From NCBI GenBank assembly GCA_026874595.1, contig CM049322.1, forward strand, positions 53,719,386 to 53,783,385: a stretch of 64,000 bases of DNA. The letters are read 5' to 3'. The notes beneath the pieces were generated by a model. The model was given only the letters and a program-made list of their open reading frames with translations, was not told where the DNA came from and did no database searches. Origin of the DNA: Sipunculus nudus. Lineage: Eukaryota > Annelida > Sipuncula > Golfingiida > Sipunculidae. The position numbers and the translations under genes were made by a program. Numbering within the stretch: the first letter of the stretch is position 1; each line of letters starts with the position of its first letter. This document shows, in pieces, positions 48,071 to 58,253 of the stretch.

Positions 48071-48585
48071 GACAGACAAACATAAAGATGAACAGAAGAA
48101 CTGACAGGGTGATGAATTTGGGGCATCCGCTTATTCAATCGGGCCCTAATAAACCCTCAATGTTTGAGGACACAAATGAAACCACAGTTGCGAATCTGAA
48201 AGTGTGTATCATTATAGTTTGTCAGTCTCAAAATAAGGGAACAAATGCATCAAAATTAGACATTAGGCCTACAGGCCCAATGCGAACCTGTGCAATGGGA
48301 TATACATCAGGTATATAATGCTTCCATGCTGGACCTTTACTTTTCAAGTACTTGTGTGACATGTACATTTACAATGGAAGCACTGAACATTTTGAACCAG
48401 AGTGATTGCATCAATTACACAAACTTCACTGCTGAAATACTGGCATGGATGCACACAGCACAAAAATGATTGTAAGTGACACCACCAGTTATGCTTACAA
48501 GAAAGCCATCAAAGATGTATGGACATGACAAATTTCAAGCAGATAATTCAAACTAATGTTAGGCAATGTGCACAGATGCATGAAA

Positions 48586-48960
48586 CAACTAGTAAATGGG
48601 TAGTCAACAAGAAACAACCTGTATTCGCCGAAGTCAGAGTAGTACGGGTGAAGTGAGGGATGGGTTGAGTGGTATGTCACATCATGTCCTGAATATAGTA
48701 CACAAAAATTCTGAGAAAAGAGCATTCAATTATTCAACAAAAAACATGTGCTGCCACCTGTCTGGTTTAAGAGAAAACTCTCCAAGACTGATTGACAAGC
48801 CAAATTTCAGACCAATACCTTGAACCATCCTGAGATATGACCAATTTTCACCAAAAAACACATGTACAGATGGACGCCACGGGAAAATGATTGAAGATGG
48901 CACCACCAGTCTTGGGTACAAGATGGATGAGTCCAAGATCTATAAATATGCACAATTTCA
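48586..48960 (-). repeat. Family B 3' fragment, reversed and decayed
   Basis: CTAG at about 48590 is followed by TAAATGGGTAGTCAACAAG, CCTGTATTCGCCGAAGTCAG and GTACGGGTGAAGTGAGG. These align with the 3' end of the 43818 copy in the same order, and the palindrome-bearing unit follows in worn form. Confidence 0.55.
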
Positions 48961-49045
48961 GGCATTAAAAGGGCTTGGACCTAGCAACCCTGTTGCCACC
49001 AAATTTCCAAGATCCTAGGACAGCATAAAAACATTAATAAACTAG

Positions 49046-49500
49046 AATAAGTGTAGTTGAAAAGCAACTACCTGTATCAGCCAAAATCAGAGTGGGACGG
49101 GTGAAGTGAGGCATGGATTGAGTGGTAAGGGGAAATAGAGTGAGATGTGTTGCACATTAGCATGGATGTCTGCGACATAAACATGATTGTAGGTGGGGCC
49201 ACCTGATATTTGAAAAAGAAAGCTATCCAAGATGTATATATATGCAAAATTTTAGGTGGATAATTATAAGTCAAACCACTGCTGGGATATGAGTGATTTT
49301 TACCCTTAGGCAGATGAACAGATGGACACCATGCAAAAATGGTTGTAAGTTGGGCCACCAAATTTGTATAAGCTGCAGAGCTATATGTAAGATCTCATGC
49401 AAAATTTCAGACTGACAGGTCAAACCAGTCCTGAGATATAAACATGTCTGCAGTGTAAACATGAATGTAGGTGACCTAATTTCAAATTTTCAAGATGATT
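49046..49500 (-). repeat. Family B 3' fragment, reversed
   Basis: ACTAGAATAAGTGTAGTTG, GCAACTACCTGTATCAGCC and GGACGGGTGAAGTGAGGCAT match the 43818 end closely, including CTAG and hairpin arms with paired changes (GTAGTTG with CAACTAC). About one and a half internal units follow before the match fades. Confidence 0.65.
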
Positions 49501-49559
49501 TTTTTTTAACCTACCTGCATATTCAGTTTAAAGTTTCTAAGATTAGATGTTACAATTTG

Positions 49560-49640
49560 TGCCTTGAATGACGGACCAAGGACAAAGCGCCAATCCTATA
49601 CCTCAACTGACCTTCAGTCAGCTGAGCTAAAAATAGAAGT
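49560..49640 (-). repeat. Family C left end, reversed
   Basis: On the minus strand TTTTTAGCTCAGCTGACTGA is followed by AGGTCAGTTGAGG, giving the family C terminal hairpin. The rest of the element is not recognisable. Confidence 0.55.
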
Positions 49641-50267
49641 TGAATAATAACAATTACAGATCAGCTAAAACATCAAATGTGCAGCCACATATAACAAGGA
49701 AACAGCCAACTAACCACAACAAAACCCGGCGTGTAAGTATTAAGTCAAAACCAAGAGGTCAGAGAGTGCTAGTAGTGCATATTATATATTTCAAATGAGT
49801 GGTTTATCAACAAGGATATTACAGAGCTACACCGCAGGTTTTTATCTCATACAGCATCAACTAACCACCACAGATAAATACAATGAGAAAAGTCAGCTTA
49901 AAGAGCTGAGAGTCCTGAGGTTATAGAGACTTAAATTGATTCCCTTAACCTGCATGGTTACTGGTGTACTGTGAATCACACATCCAAGCCAGCCCATACA
50001 CCAGGACATATTATGAACACACCTTCCTCGTTTAACAAAGGATTATCACATACAAGGATATCCAGTGTCAATACTACCGGCCGACTCACAGGAAAACAAA
50101 TTTAACAAAACGCGATCTGTGTTACATGCATGTATAAATAGTGTTTTATCATGTACTATTAAATAACATCAGAAGTATTTTGCTGTACACTTTTCACTTT
50201 CTAATAAATATAATTCTAATGATCTATAATATATAATTAAGAAAAAAAAAATTAAATTATTAAATCG

Positions 50268-50505
50268 ACCTGGTTAGTTGAGGGGTAAATACTCGGCTCT
50301 CTCTAATGGTGACCCAGGTTTGATCCCCAGCTTGGCTATGAGAGTAGGTTGTAGTAACCCATCAAAGGCTGGTGGTTTTTCTCCAGGTTCTCCGGTTTCC
50401 TCCATCTTTAGACTATTGAACGCCACCTCCTGAGCCATGGAGTGTGCTTCGTATTAGTTTTTATAACCAGTTGTACAATCCATGTAAAACAAAGTGTAAT
50501 TTTAA
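50268..50505 (+). repeat. tRNA-derived SINE, older copy
   Basis: The head (TGGTTAGTTGAGGGG, then GGTTTGATCCCCAGC), body (GGTTTTTCTCCAGGTTC) and tail (CCATGGAGTGTGCTTCG, TTGTACAATCCATGTAAAA) match the 33711 element with many changes. No target duplication is evident. Confidence 0.7.
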
Positions 50506-51130
50506 CTAACCTGAGGGAATAAATCTACAGTACTTTAAAAGTTATGGGGTTCACATAAATTACATTTTTGGCATAGTTGACCTTCAGTATCAAGGTCAAG
50601 GTGATAAGTTTTCTGAGAATTAACGTAGTCAAACCTGAGGGAAAAATTTGCGATAAAAAAATTCATTGGTTTCATAAAACTCTTATATTTTGAATTATAT
50701 AACCTTCACAGATTTGATGCTGTAGATCAAGGTCACCAGTTTCAGACTTCTGTAAGAACTTTGTCAAAACTACTGGTGTGTCAAATTCACAGTAAAGGGG
50801 TTTACAAAAATATATATTTCGTAATATTTGACAATCCAGATCAACGTAAGGGGCTCAAGTTGTTGATGGTCCAAGAACTTGGTTGAAACTATACATTTAC
50901 AAAATTTGAAGAAGAAATATTTGCAGTGCTTCAAAACTTACAGGGTTCACAATAATCCTTTATTTACACTCATTCAACCTTGGAGATCCAGGTCAAGGTC
51001 TCCAGTTTTCAACTTATTATCTGAGATATTTAATTTTGATTTTCAGAACCTTCCATCTATCTAAAGAATTTTAAGATTTGTGTTTTTCATCAAATATGGA
51101 ATTACTCAAGGTCAAGGCCACATTCTTGGA
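50506..51130 (+). repeat. Diverged tandem repeat, about 125-135 bp units
   Basis: AACCTGAGGGAA recurs about 125 bases apart (50509, 50634), and later units retain TACAGTAN-TTCACAN-type phrases with ATCAAGGTCA or ATCCAGGTCA. About four or five worn units. The shared AAGGTCA words recall family A satellites, but the unit length differs. Confidence 0.4.
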
Positions 51131-52161
51131 AAAGATACTGGTCCCCACGTGAGCAGGATTCTTCTACTGATCCATATCTAATCATGTGCACAGAATGAAT
51201 AGTTATTGAATAATATTGCTTGCACTATTGCCAATTTGCAGTGATGGTAGAATGAAATGACACAAAAACAAGAAAAGGACTATAGGTGGCACCACAAGTC
51301 TTCTGTACAAGACAAAGTTATCCAGAATTCTCAGTCGGTCCGATTTTCAGACAAAGTTATCAGGACTTTTTATATCATCAAGAAAAGGTAATATATTCCC
51401 TGTATCCTTTCATAAAACACCCCTCCTTTACTTAAAGTTGACTAACCCATCTACATCCTTGTGATAAAGTAAGCTGGCTTGTCTGAAAGAGGGAGATTTA
51501 TACTTGACCACCAGCTGGCCAAAAGGGAAGGAGGCCTCTGTCAAACATAACATGCCTCCACCCAAATCTCTGTATTCTAAAATAGATGCTTTCCCAAGGA
51601 CTGGCAGGATGAACATTTTTGGCATATTAATAACGGTCATTCAAACTTCTCTGAGATATTTCAGTCATTTGTAAATGTAAAGCAAAATAAATGTGTAGTT
51701 GAATCTTATCTGTGGAGGCAATCATGCAAGATAACTGTGCTTACGGTAAGTTTCAGTCAGAAATCAGTTACACTTTATATATTGTTTATCTAAACAGTTG
51801 ATTATCAAACAATCTGTTTCTCAAAAAAAACCTGAAAACAGAAATCAAGGCAGTTTATTTTAAATCTGCTCAAGAGGATGATGTTGAAATTTACACCATT
51901 TATGACAGGTTAATTGTGACTTCTTCATATTTCCTATCATCTTGTATATTAAAGTTTTAATAATAACTCATCACTATTATATGGCTGCACTCATCCTGAT
52001 TTAAGCATTGTGATACTGACTGAAGCTTGTCTGAACCAAATGATGATGTATAATAATGATATATCCAACATAATCATAAAATTTGATTAATGCAAAAGGA
52101 TTGGTTGTGTTGCTACCACAAAGATTATTTGGTATATGTTTTAATGTATATATAATTATAT
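51131..52161. other. Intergenic, no gene seen
   Basis: AT-rich DNA. A 70-codon reverse frame at 51428-51640 has no recognised family. Confidence 0.5.
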
Positions 52162-52752
52162 AGTCCATTCCAGCACTCCTGTCCACCTGATTTCTCGCGA
52201 ATATCTCCACTTTAGACAAACTTATTAAACAAAACTTGCACCAATGGCAGAAAGAGGAAAATGCAAAACTACTATTGGTACACTATATACCTGCTTATGA
52301 TATAAATATTTTTTACTTTACAGCCTGGTTGACATGTCTCACATATATCTTTGGTTCATGGTGTCCCCAAAAAGTAACCATTGTTTATCCTGCTTGGATA
52401 TGGATATGAAGTAATGTGACGTAACAGTAAAGTGCAGGGGTTGGCGGCTCTTGATCATTGGTTCCATGAATATGGGCGCCTCTTGGCTGCATCATGCCTA
52501 TTATGACATCATTACTATTCCCTGGCATGCCCAATTCATATATTGGTGGCATGATGTCACAACAGAATAGACTAGTAACTCATTAAATGGTTTTAAACTA
52601 TTTACAGGAAAATGCCACAAGGAGGTTATAATTTCCATAATAGTTAATTATGAATTTTATTCTTTCTGACCTGGGACAAAAAGTTTTGGCATCTTTGACT
52701 TGTACAAAAATAATCACAAAAATAGAGATGAACAGGGGTGGTGGAATGGACT
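52162..52752. mobile_element. TIR element, GTACCCCTGTCCACCTG family, copy 2
   Basis: AGTCCATTCCAGCACTCCTG at the left and CAGGGGTGGTGGAATGGACT at the right are inverted repeats with a few mismatches. The interior aligns with 38961-39580. No target duplication was certain. Confidence 0.75.
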
Positions 52753-52978
52753 CTATTAAAAGCAATGCTTAAACGCTGCTGATCAAGGTTATTGTTCTCT
52801 CATATCATTAAGAAACGAAGGTATATTTAAGGCTTATGTCAATGTTTACATTTTATAATAGTAAGGTATATATGGAAAGTAAAACAAACTGAAAGCAAAG
52901 CATCATCAATAAAGATAAAGATTTTGATAAACAACAGAGCAGCAAATAGTAGTTGATACTTACTGCATAATACAATTC

Positions 52979-53095
52979 ATATACTGTGGTCAGCTTTTTG
53001 TTAGCAGGGTTTCAAATCTGTGTTATATGCAATAGGGAAATTATTGCTATTGATTTCATGAAACCTTCATGAACATACATTCCTACTACACAGGT
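52979..53095 (+). repeat. Dispersed repeat, copy 2
   Basis: Aligns in order with 36687-36800 (ATACTGTGGT, CTTTTTGTTAGC, GAAACCTTCATGAA, CTACACAGG). Confidence 0.55.
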
Positions 53096-53229
53096 GACTT
53101 TTTTTAATCCTGTAGCCTCATTTAAATCTCATATCATAATGCATGATCTATACTTGCAGTGATGCAAGGAAAAATTTGATGTTAACAGGCTAAAAAACAT
53201 TTGGTTCTCAGGCAATTTTTTCCTTGGAA

Positions 53230-53520
53230 TCAATGCGGGCGGGCGATTTTTTTTACCATTTTTTGTATGTTTTGTTAAAATGATCAAGGAAAAGCTTGAT
53301 AATAACATATTTATTTTTCTAAACAAGTAAAAGCACCAAAAAACAAAGGAAATTTTAACAAAATTTTATTTAATCTTCTTCAAGTTGAAAGAAATGTCCA
53401 GCGGCTGGAGCTTAAAATTGGTAAGTTTCTATTAAAAATCAAATTAACAAATCTGGATGCCGGGGTTTAAAAGGATGCAGGCGGTGCCTGAGAACCATTC
53501 CTTTTAATTTTTTACCTTAA
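53230..53520 (+). repeat. Dispersed repeat, copy 2 of the 11040 family
   Basis: Shares GCGGGCGATTTTTTTT, GATCAAGGAAAAGC and GCAGGCGGTGCCTGA with 11040-11230, but is about 100 bp longer internally. Confidence 0.5.
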
Positions 53521-55100
53521 TAAACATTTGTTTTTAATTATCTGTGAGTCAAAGACTGAGATTATGAGTAATATAAAATCGTTCATATTATCATCCTATA
53601 ATGAACAAGGGTTTCCACTTCATTTAAGGCTCCCAGGGACCTTGCACCATATTGGCAAACATATTAATAATTCTCACAATAATATACAGTGTAATGTACT
53701 ATGTAGGGTAAAATTGCAATAAGGGAACCCTCTGGGCTCATAAAAAACACTGAAAAAGTAGAAACTGTGCAAGTTTAACCTCTTGTATATGAAGCCAACC
53801 ACAGAACATTACTGAAATATGGTGCTGTAAGGTCTTAAAAAAAGTGAGCAACTTCAAGCATTTGAGAAAAGTGTCTAAGCACTATTTCATACAATAACAT
53901 GTATGGTGAAACTCCATTGGTTAGATACCAGTGTATATACAACACAAATCTGACTGCCTGCTTAATTATAAGGATGATAATCCAACTGAAGTAATTCAGC
54001 CTGACACCTTAATAACATAAGGTATTATACAGGCAAGTGTGGAGGTGGGATTATGTTCTCATGATCCATCCATGCACTGTATTCATGAAATTTTCCTTAT
54101 TCCTTATTCAGATGGTCAATACCCTTCTCTATGACTATGTATTAATTTTCAAACTTGTTTAAAAAAAGTTTGTTATGATTTTAAGTTCAATGTGTCAGAT
54201 GATTGAGGAAAGGCTCAGTATACCTTAATCAGCAAAAGTGGCTTCTTACTACTTCTGATATATCATGGAAAATCAAACTAAATTAAAATTTCATTGGTTC
54301 AAAATGGCAATGAATTAATATTCCAATAGGCTAAATTTTCACAGACTTTAATTCCGCGACCATCTGTGGCATCTGTTTCATGAATAAGGCAATTGAACCA
54401 ATCAAATGTCTCCTACACACTTGTTCTGCGTGGATGTGTGGTGCATTTAGATCGTATGTTTAACATTGCTGGGAAGGCATCAAGAATCTAATCAATCAAA
54501 TAAGCCTGTACTGTATCTGGCACATATTAATGTTTCGATGGTGTGTGAGTAGTGTTTATTTGCATTTTTACGTCCTCATTGGATTTGATTGGCAGATGTT
54601 ATTTAAGCCCAACTACTTGCACTCTTGTTCATTCTTCTTGTTAAAGATAACAGAGAGGGTTGCAGAATCAAGGTCTGTGAAAGCATAGCCATTAAATTGG
54701 TAGTATGAAGATGGTTATATTTAATAAAGACAGGCTGTCTAAATGTATTATGCTATTTACTGGCCTCACAGTGTCTCATAGTATTTTAGGAAGATATGCA
54801 CAATTTAAAAGTCCTTTGTGTGCCATTGGTAAAGAAACAGGGATTGTAAGGCAACAAGCAGGGGGGGGGGGAATTAATATAAATTTAAAATATATACTGA
54901 ACAGAAATATCATTGAAGCTCCAGCTAAAGTACAAAAATGAACAGAGAAGGTTTAAACACTAGATAAAACAATTGTAGTACCACTGTAACTATCACTAAT
55001 AATTACAAATCAAATTAACCAGTTCAATTTTAAAAATGGGTCATCATATGCAGATGATCATATTTTTCAATAATTGAAAATTATTCAAATATGAATTTAT
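53521..55100. other. Intergenic 3' of ERCC6L2, no gene seen
   Basis: AT-rich. An 11-base G tract is at 54861-54871. No repeat family recognised. Confidence 0.55.
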
Positions 55101-58100
55101 TCAATTCTTAAGCAGAGGAACAAAATCAGGATGCTGTTTGCCATAAAATTTCTGCAATATTTTCTCCAATTCATCATCACCACACTGTACTAATACTTCA
55201 GCGAGTTCAGTTAGTGACTTGTGCTTGGTTTTTGCTAACAACTTATTTAAATGCTTCTGGCTGATGGCCTTTGGTGTCTGACCCACCAATATCTTTTGGC
55301 CCTGATAATTCAGTGACACAGGTTTGTCAATTTGAAAATTAATGCTTGTATCACTGCTTGGTCCAGGAGTCTTTCGACCTGTTCTTCTTGTAGTTTTACT
55401 AACACTCTCCACATCACAATCTTCCTCAGGTTCACTCTCCAATTCAGTTGAGTCAGAATACGGATCGCACTCCATGGCTGGTGCCTGAGTCATGTGATGC
55501 AGTTCGTAGACATCCTTCAATGCCATCTTGCTCATGTGGTCCTCGGCTTTGCTGGCACCGATCAGTTTACTATTCTGGTGAGTATGGACCACACTACACT
55601 GCATCAGTACATCACTCACGCTCTCCAAGGTCTGTGCCATGTCTACCATTACACCTGTACCACCTTTATCATCACTCTTAACTTTCTTTGCAGGAACTTT
55701 CCCTTTTCCTGCTGTAGCCTTTCCAAGATCTTCTTCATCTGAGGAACACCAATCCAAGGATGGTCGCTTAACTTTTATGGCAGTGAAGTTCACTTTTGCA
55801 CTCTTATTCTTTACCTCACCAGTACCTTTCGCAGTTCTCTTTCTTCCCCTGCTACTGTAGTTTAGAGTTTTTCCAGATTCAACCTCTTTCTCATCTTCTG
55901 ATGATGAATGTAAACAGTGTCTCTTTCTTATATTGGATGTGCTTGGCTTTGGTGAGCTCCCTTCCTCAGAGTCTTCAATATATTCAGTTTGCATCTTCTT
56001 TTGTTTCATGTTATTGCTGTCTCCCTGGCAACTTTTGTCTTTAGTATGTGACATGGGTTTGGCCCTCATCCCTTCAGATTTTTTCTTGATTTTTTCTAAT
56101 TTGGTATTAAAACTTTCTTCTTCACTTAAAAATTCATCAATTTCAATATCTTCATCTGACTCCACCATTAATGTGTTATACACATGATGAAGCCCAAACT
56201 GGTCATCATTTTCATTTTTTCTTGTGTGTTGCATTTTTCTAGATACCTGACCATCCATAGCCCCGCTATCAGACTGATCACTGACTGACTTCTGATTGAT
56301 GTATTTTGTCATTTGAACTCCAGCAACCAAACCCTCAACATTCTCATTGCGGCTGATAATGTCAGAGGTCAAACAACTGTCTCCAGTGCGCAACTTAAAC
56401 ATGTTCTCAATGCCGAAGAGTTCACCTCTGTTCTTTTTGTCACCCTGGATACCATGGAAGTATCTTTTGGCATTAACCTCTGACACAGCAACATTGTCCA
56501 ACTGTTGTTTGTACACTTGTCGGAGGTAGATATTTTCTTCAATGGTACCTGAAGATATCAAACGATAAATTCTGACATCACGTCCTTGACCCAAACGATA
56601 GGCTCTGTCCTGAGCTTGTAGATCATGTGTTGGGTTCCAGTTAGGGTCATAAATCACTACTACATTGGCACCTGTGAGATTCAGACCAATACCTCCTGCT
56701 TTTGTGGAAGCCAAGAACAAGAAAATGTTTGCATCCTTGTTGAACTCTCTAACAATCTGCATGCGTTTAACATTACTAGTTCTGCCATCCAGCCGGCGAT
56801 ATTCGTACCCTGAGCACATCACATGGTGCTCCAAAATATCCAGTAACTGAACGGAGTAGGAGAACAATAACACTTTACAACCCTGCTTTCGGAAAACCTT
56901 TAGGAGTCCTTGCAAGACCTTCATTTTCCCACAGTGTTTGGGGTCAGACAAGGTCCTGAAGGAAGCTTCTTTTGCTTGCTGTACAAACTCTGAATGACCA
57001 ATCAAAGCTTCTTTGCATACAGCTATGGCATATTTTCTCTGATTATCACTTCCTGTTTTCTCAGGTAGCAATAATCCCACATGATTGGCTACTTTCAGCA
57101 GCAGATGCATATACATAAATGTAAGGCCTGCCACCTTTTGACCCTCCTTATTGGTTTTGTAACAACATTTACCATGAGTTCTTTTCCGTCCACAGTCACA
57201 AAGATTGTGCTGGTTCAAGATGAGCTTCATGTCTGCTTGGTTTAACAGAGCTTTATATACACTGACTTGCAGGTCTGTTAACTTACAGTACACAACCATT
57301 TCTTCTTTCTTGGGCAGCTGATCTGCAATATGCGTTTTGAGTCTTCGAATCATGAACTGATTTTTCACAGCTGCTAGTTCTTCCATAGCTTTCCTGCCCT
57401 CAGCAAGTTCACGTTTTGTAGCATCATGTCTCTGCCCTAATTCTATTGGTTTAGCGATCTTCTCAACAAAATTTGCAAGTGTACCCAAGCGATTTGGAAC
57501 AATCCAGTCTAAAATACACCAAACTTCAGTCAAGTTATTCTGCAACAATGTTCCTGTCAAACCAAAGCGTCTTTTACATCTCAACCTTTTCAGCGCTCCT
57601 GTTATTTCTGCATTGAGACCCTTGATTTTATGAACTTCATCAGCAATAACAGCACTCCATTTGAAAGCATTTAACTCTTCAACATGATCCCTACAAGTTT
57701 CAAACGTGGTCACTACCACATCCAAACGACCTTTTTCAAGCAAGGCCAAAGTTTCCCTCTTGTGACTCTGGTGGAACTTTCCAACAGAAAAGTAACCCCA
57801 CACATCAAGCTCATCGACCCAATTATACAACACACTGGCGGGACCTATGATGAGGAATGGTCGCTTTTGTTTCTCTTCCTCCTCATCCAAAGTTGCATCA
57901 GACATTTTTCGGATAAACATTGGTCTTTGTTTAAGCAGATCCACATCAGTGCCTGTTTTCTTTAAAACTGCAGACATAAAGCCAATGACCTGTATTGTTT
58001 TGCCTAACCCCATGTCATCCCCCAGAATGGCGCCTTCGTTCTTCACATAATGGTCATACAAAAATTGTATTCCATCACGCTGGTAATCTCGAAGGTACTG

Positions 58101-58253
58101 GTTGATTGTAGCAGGCACCTGAAGCACTGGATCATCAGGTTTGGACAGTACAAAGGGTATTTTCTTTGAGGATGCTTTCTGTGAGAAAGAAGGCTTCTCC
58201 TTCACATCATCGTCAGAGAATGTTCCATAAGGGCTGGTGGGAGCTGCTGCCAT
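55101..58253 (-). CDS. ERCC6L2: SNF2-family DNA translocase ERCC6L2 (DNA excision repair ERCC-6-like 2), intronless
   Basis: One uninterrupted frame of 1050 codons from ATG at 58253-58251 to TGA at 55103-55101. An in-frame TAA lies six codons upstream, and the ATG has A at -3 and G at +4. Helicase motifs in order: Q-motif region YLRDYQRDGIQFLY, Walker A GDDMGLGKT (78-86), Walker B variant DEVH (205-208), LTGTLLQNN (232-240), STKAGGIGLNL (516-526) and DRAYRLGQGRDV (549-560). A four-cysteine cluster (352, 354, 363, 364, with CCYKTN) and KRYFHGIQGD ... GELFGI are characteristic of ERCC6L2 and separate it from CSB/ERCC6. An acidic, serine-rich stretch follows, and the last 65 residues form helices resembling the C-terminal module of long ERCC6L2 isoforms. 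In vertebrates it acts in DNA repair and transcription-linked genome stability. Vertebrate ERCC6L2 has many exons, so the absence of introns here is notable. AATAAA overlaps the stop. Confidence 0.93.
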   Translation of the reverse strand: MAAAPTSPYGTFSDDDVKEKPSFSQKASSKKIPFVLSKPDDPVLQVPATINQYLRDYQRDGIQFLYDHYVKNEGAILGDDMGLGKTIQVIGFMSAVLKKTGTDVDLLKQRPMFIRKMSDATLDEEEEKQKRPFLIIGPASVLYNWVDELDVWGYFSVGKFHQSHKRETLALLEKGRLDVVVTTFETCRDHVEELNAFKWSAVIADEVHKIKGLNAEITGALKRLRCKRRFGLTGTLLQNNLTEVWCILDWIVPNRLGTLANFVEKIAKPIELGQRHDATKRELAEGRKAMEELAAVKNQFMIRRLKTHIADQLPKKEEMVVYCKLTDLQVSVYKALLNQADMKLILNQHNLCDCGRKRTHGKCCYKTNKEGQKVAGLTFMYMHLLLKVANHVGLLLPEKTGSDNQRKYAIAVCKEALIGHSEFVQQAKEASFRTLSDPKHCGKMKVLQGLLKVFRKQGCKVLLFSYSVQLLDILEHHVMCSGYEYRRLDGRTSNVKRMQIVREFNKDANIFLFLASTKAGGIGLNLTGANVVVIYDPNWNPTHDLQAQDRAYRLGQGRDVRIYRLISSGTIEENIYLRQVYKQQLDNVAVSEVNAKRYFHGIQGDKKNRGELFGIENMFKLRTGDSCLTSDIISRNENVEGLVAGVQMTKYINQKSVSDQSDSGAMDGQVSRKMQHTRKNENDDQFGLHHVYNTLMVESDEDIEIDEFLSEEESFNTKLEKIKKKSEGMRAKPMSHTKDKSCQGDSNNMKQKKMQTEYIEDSEEGSSPKPSTSNIRKRHCLHSSSEDEKEVESGKTLNYSSRGRKRTAKGTGEVKNKSAKVNFTAIKVKRPSLDWCSSDEEDLGKATAGKGKVPAKKVKSDDKGGTGVMVDMAQTLESVSDVLMQCSVVHTHQNSKLIGASKAEDHMSKMALKDVYELHHMTQAPAMECDPYSDSTELESEPEEDCDVESVSKTTRRTGRKTPGPSSDTSINFQIDKPVSLNYQGQKILVGQTPKAISQKHLNKLLAKTKHKSLTELAEVLVQCGDDELEKILQKFYGKQHPDFVPLLKN

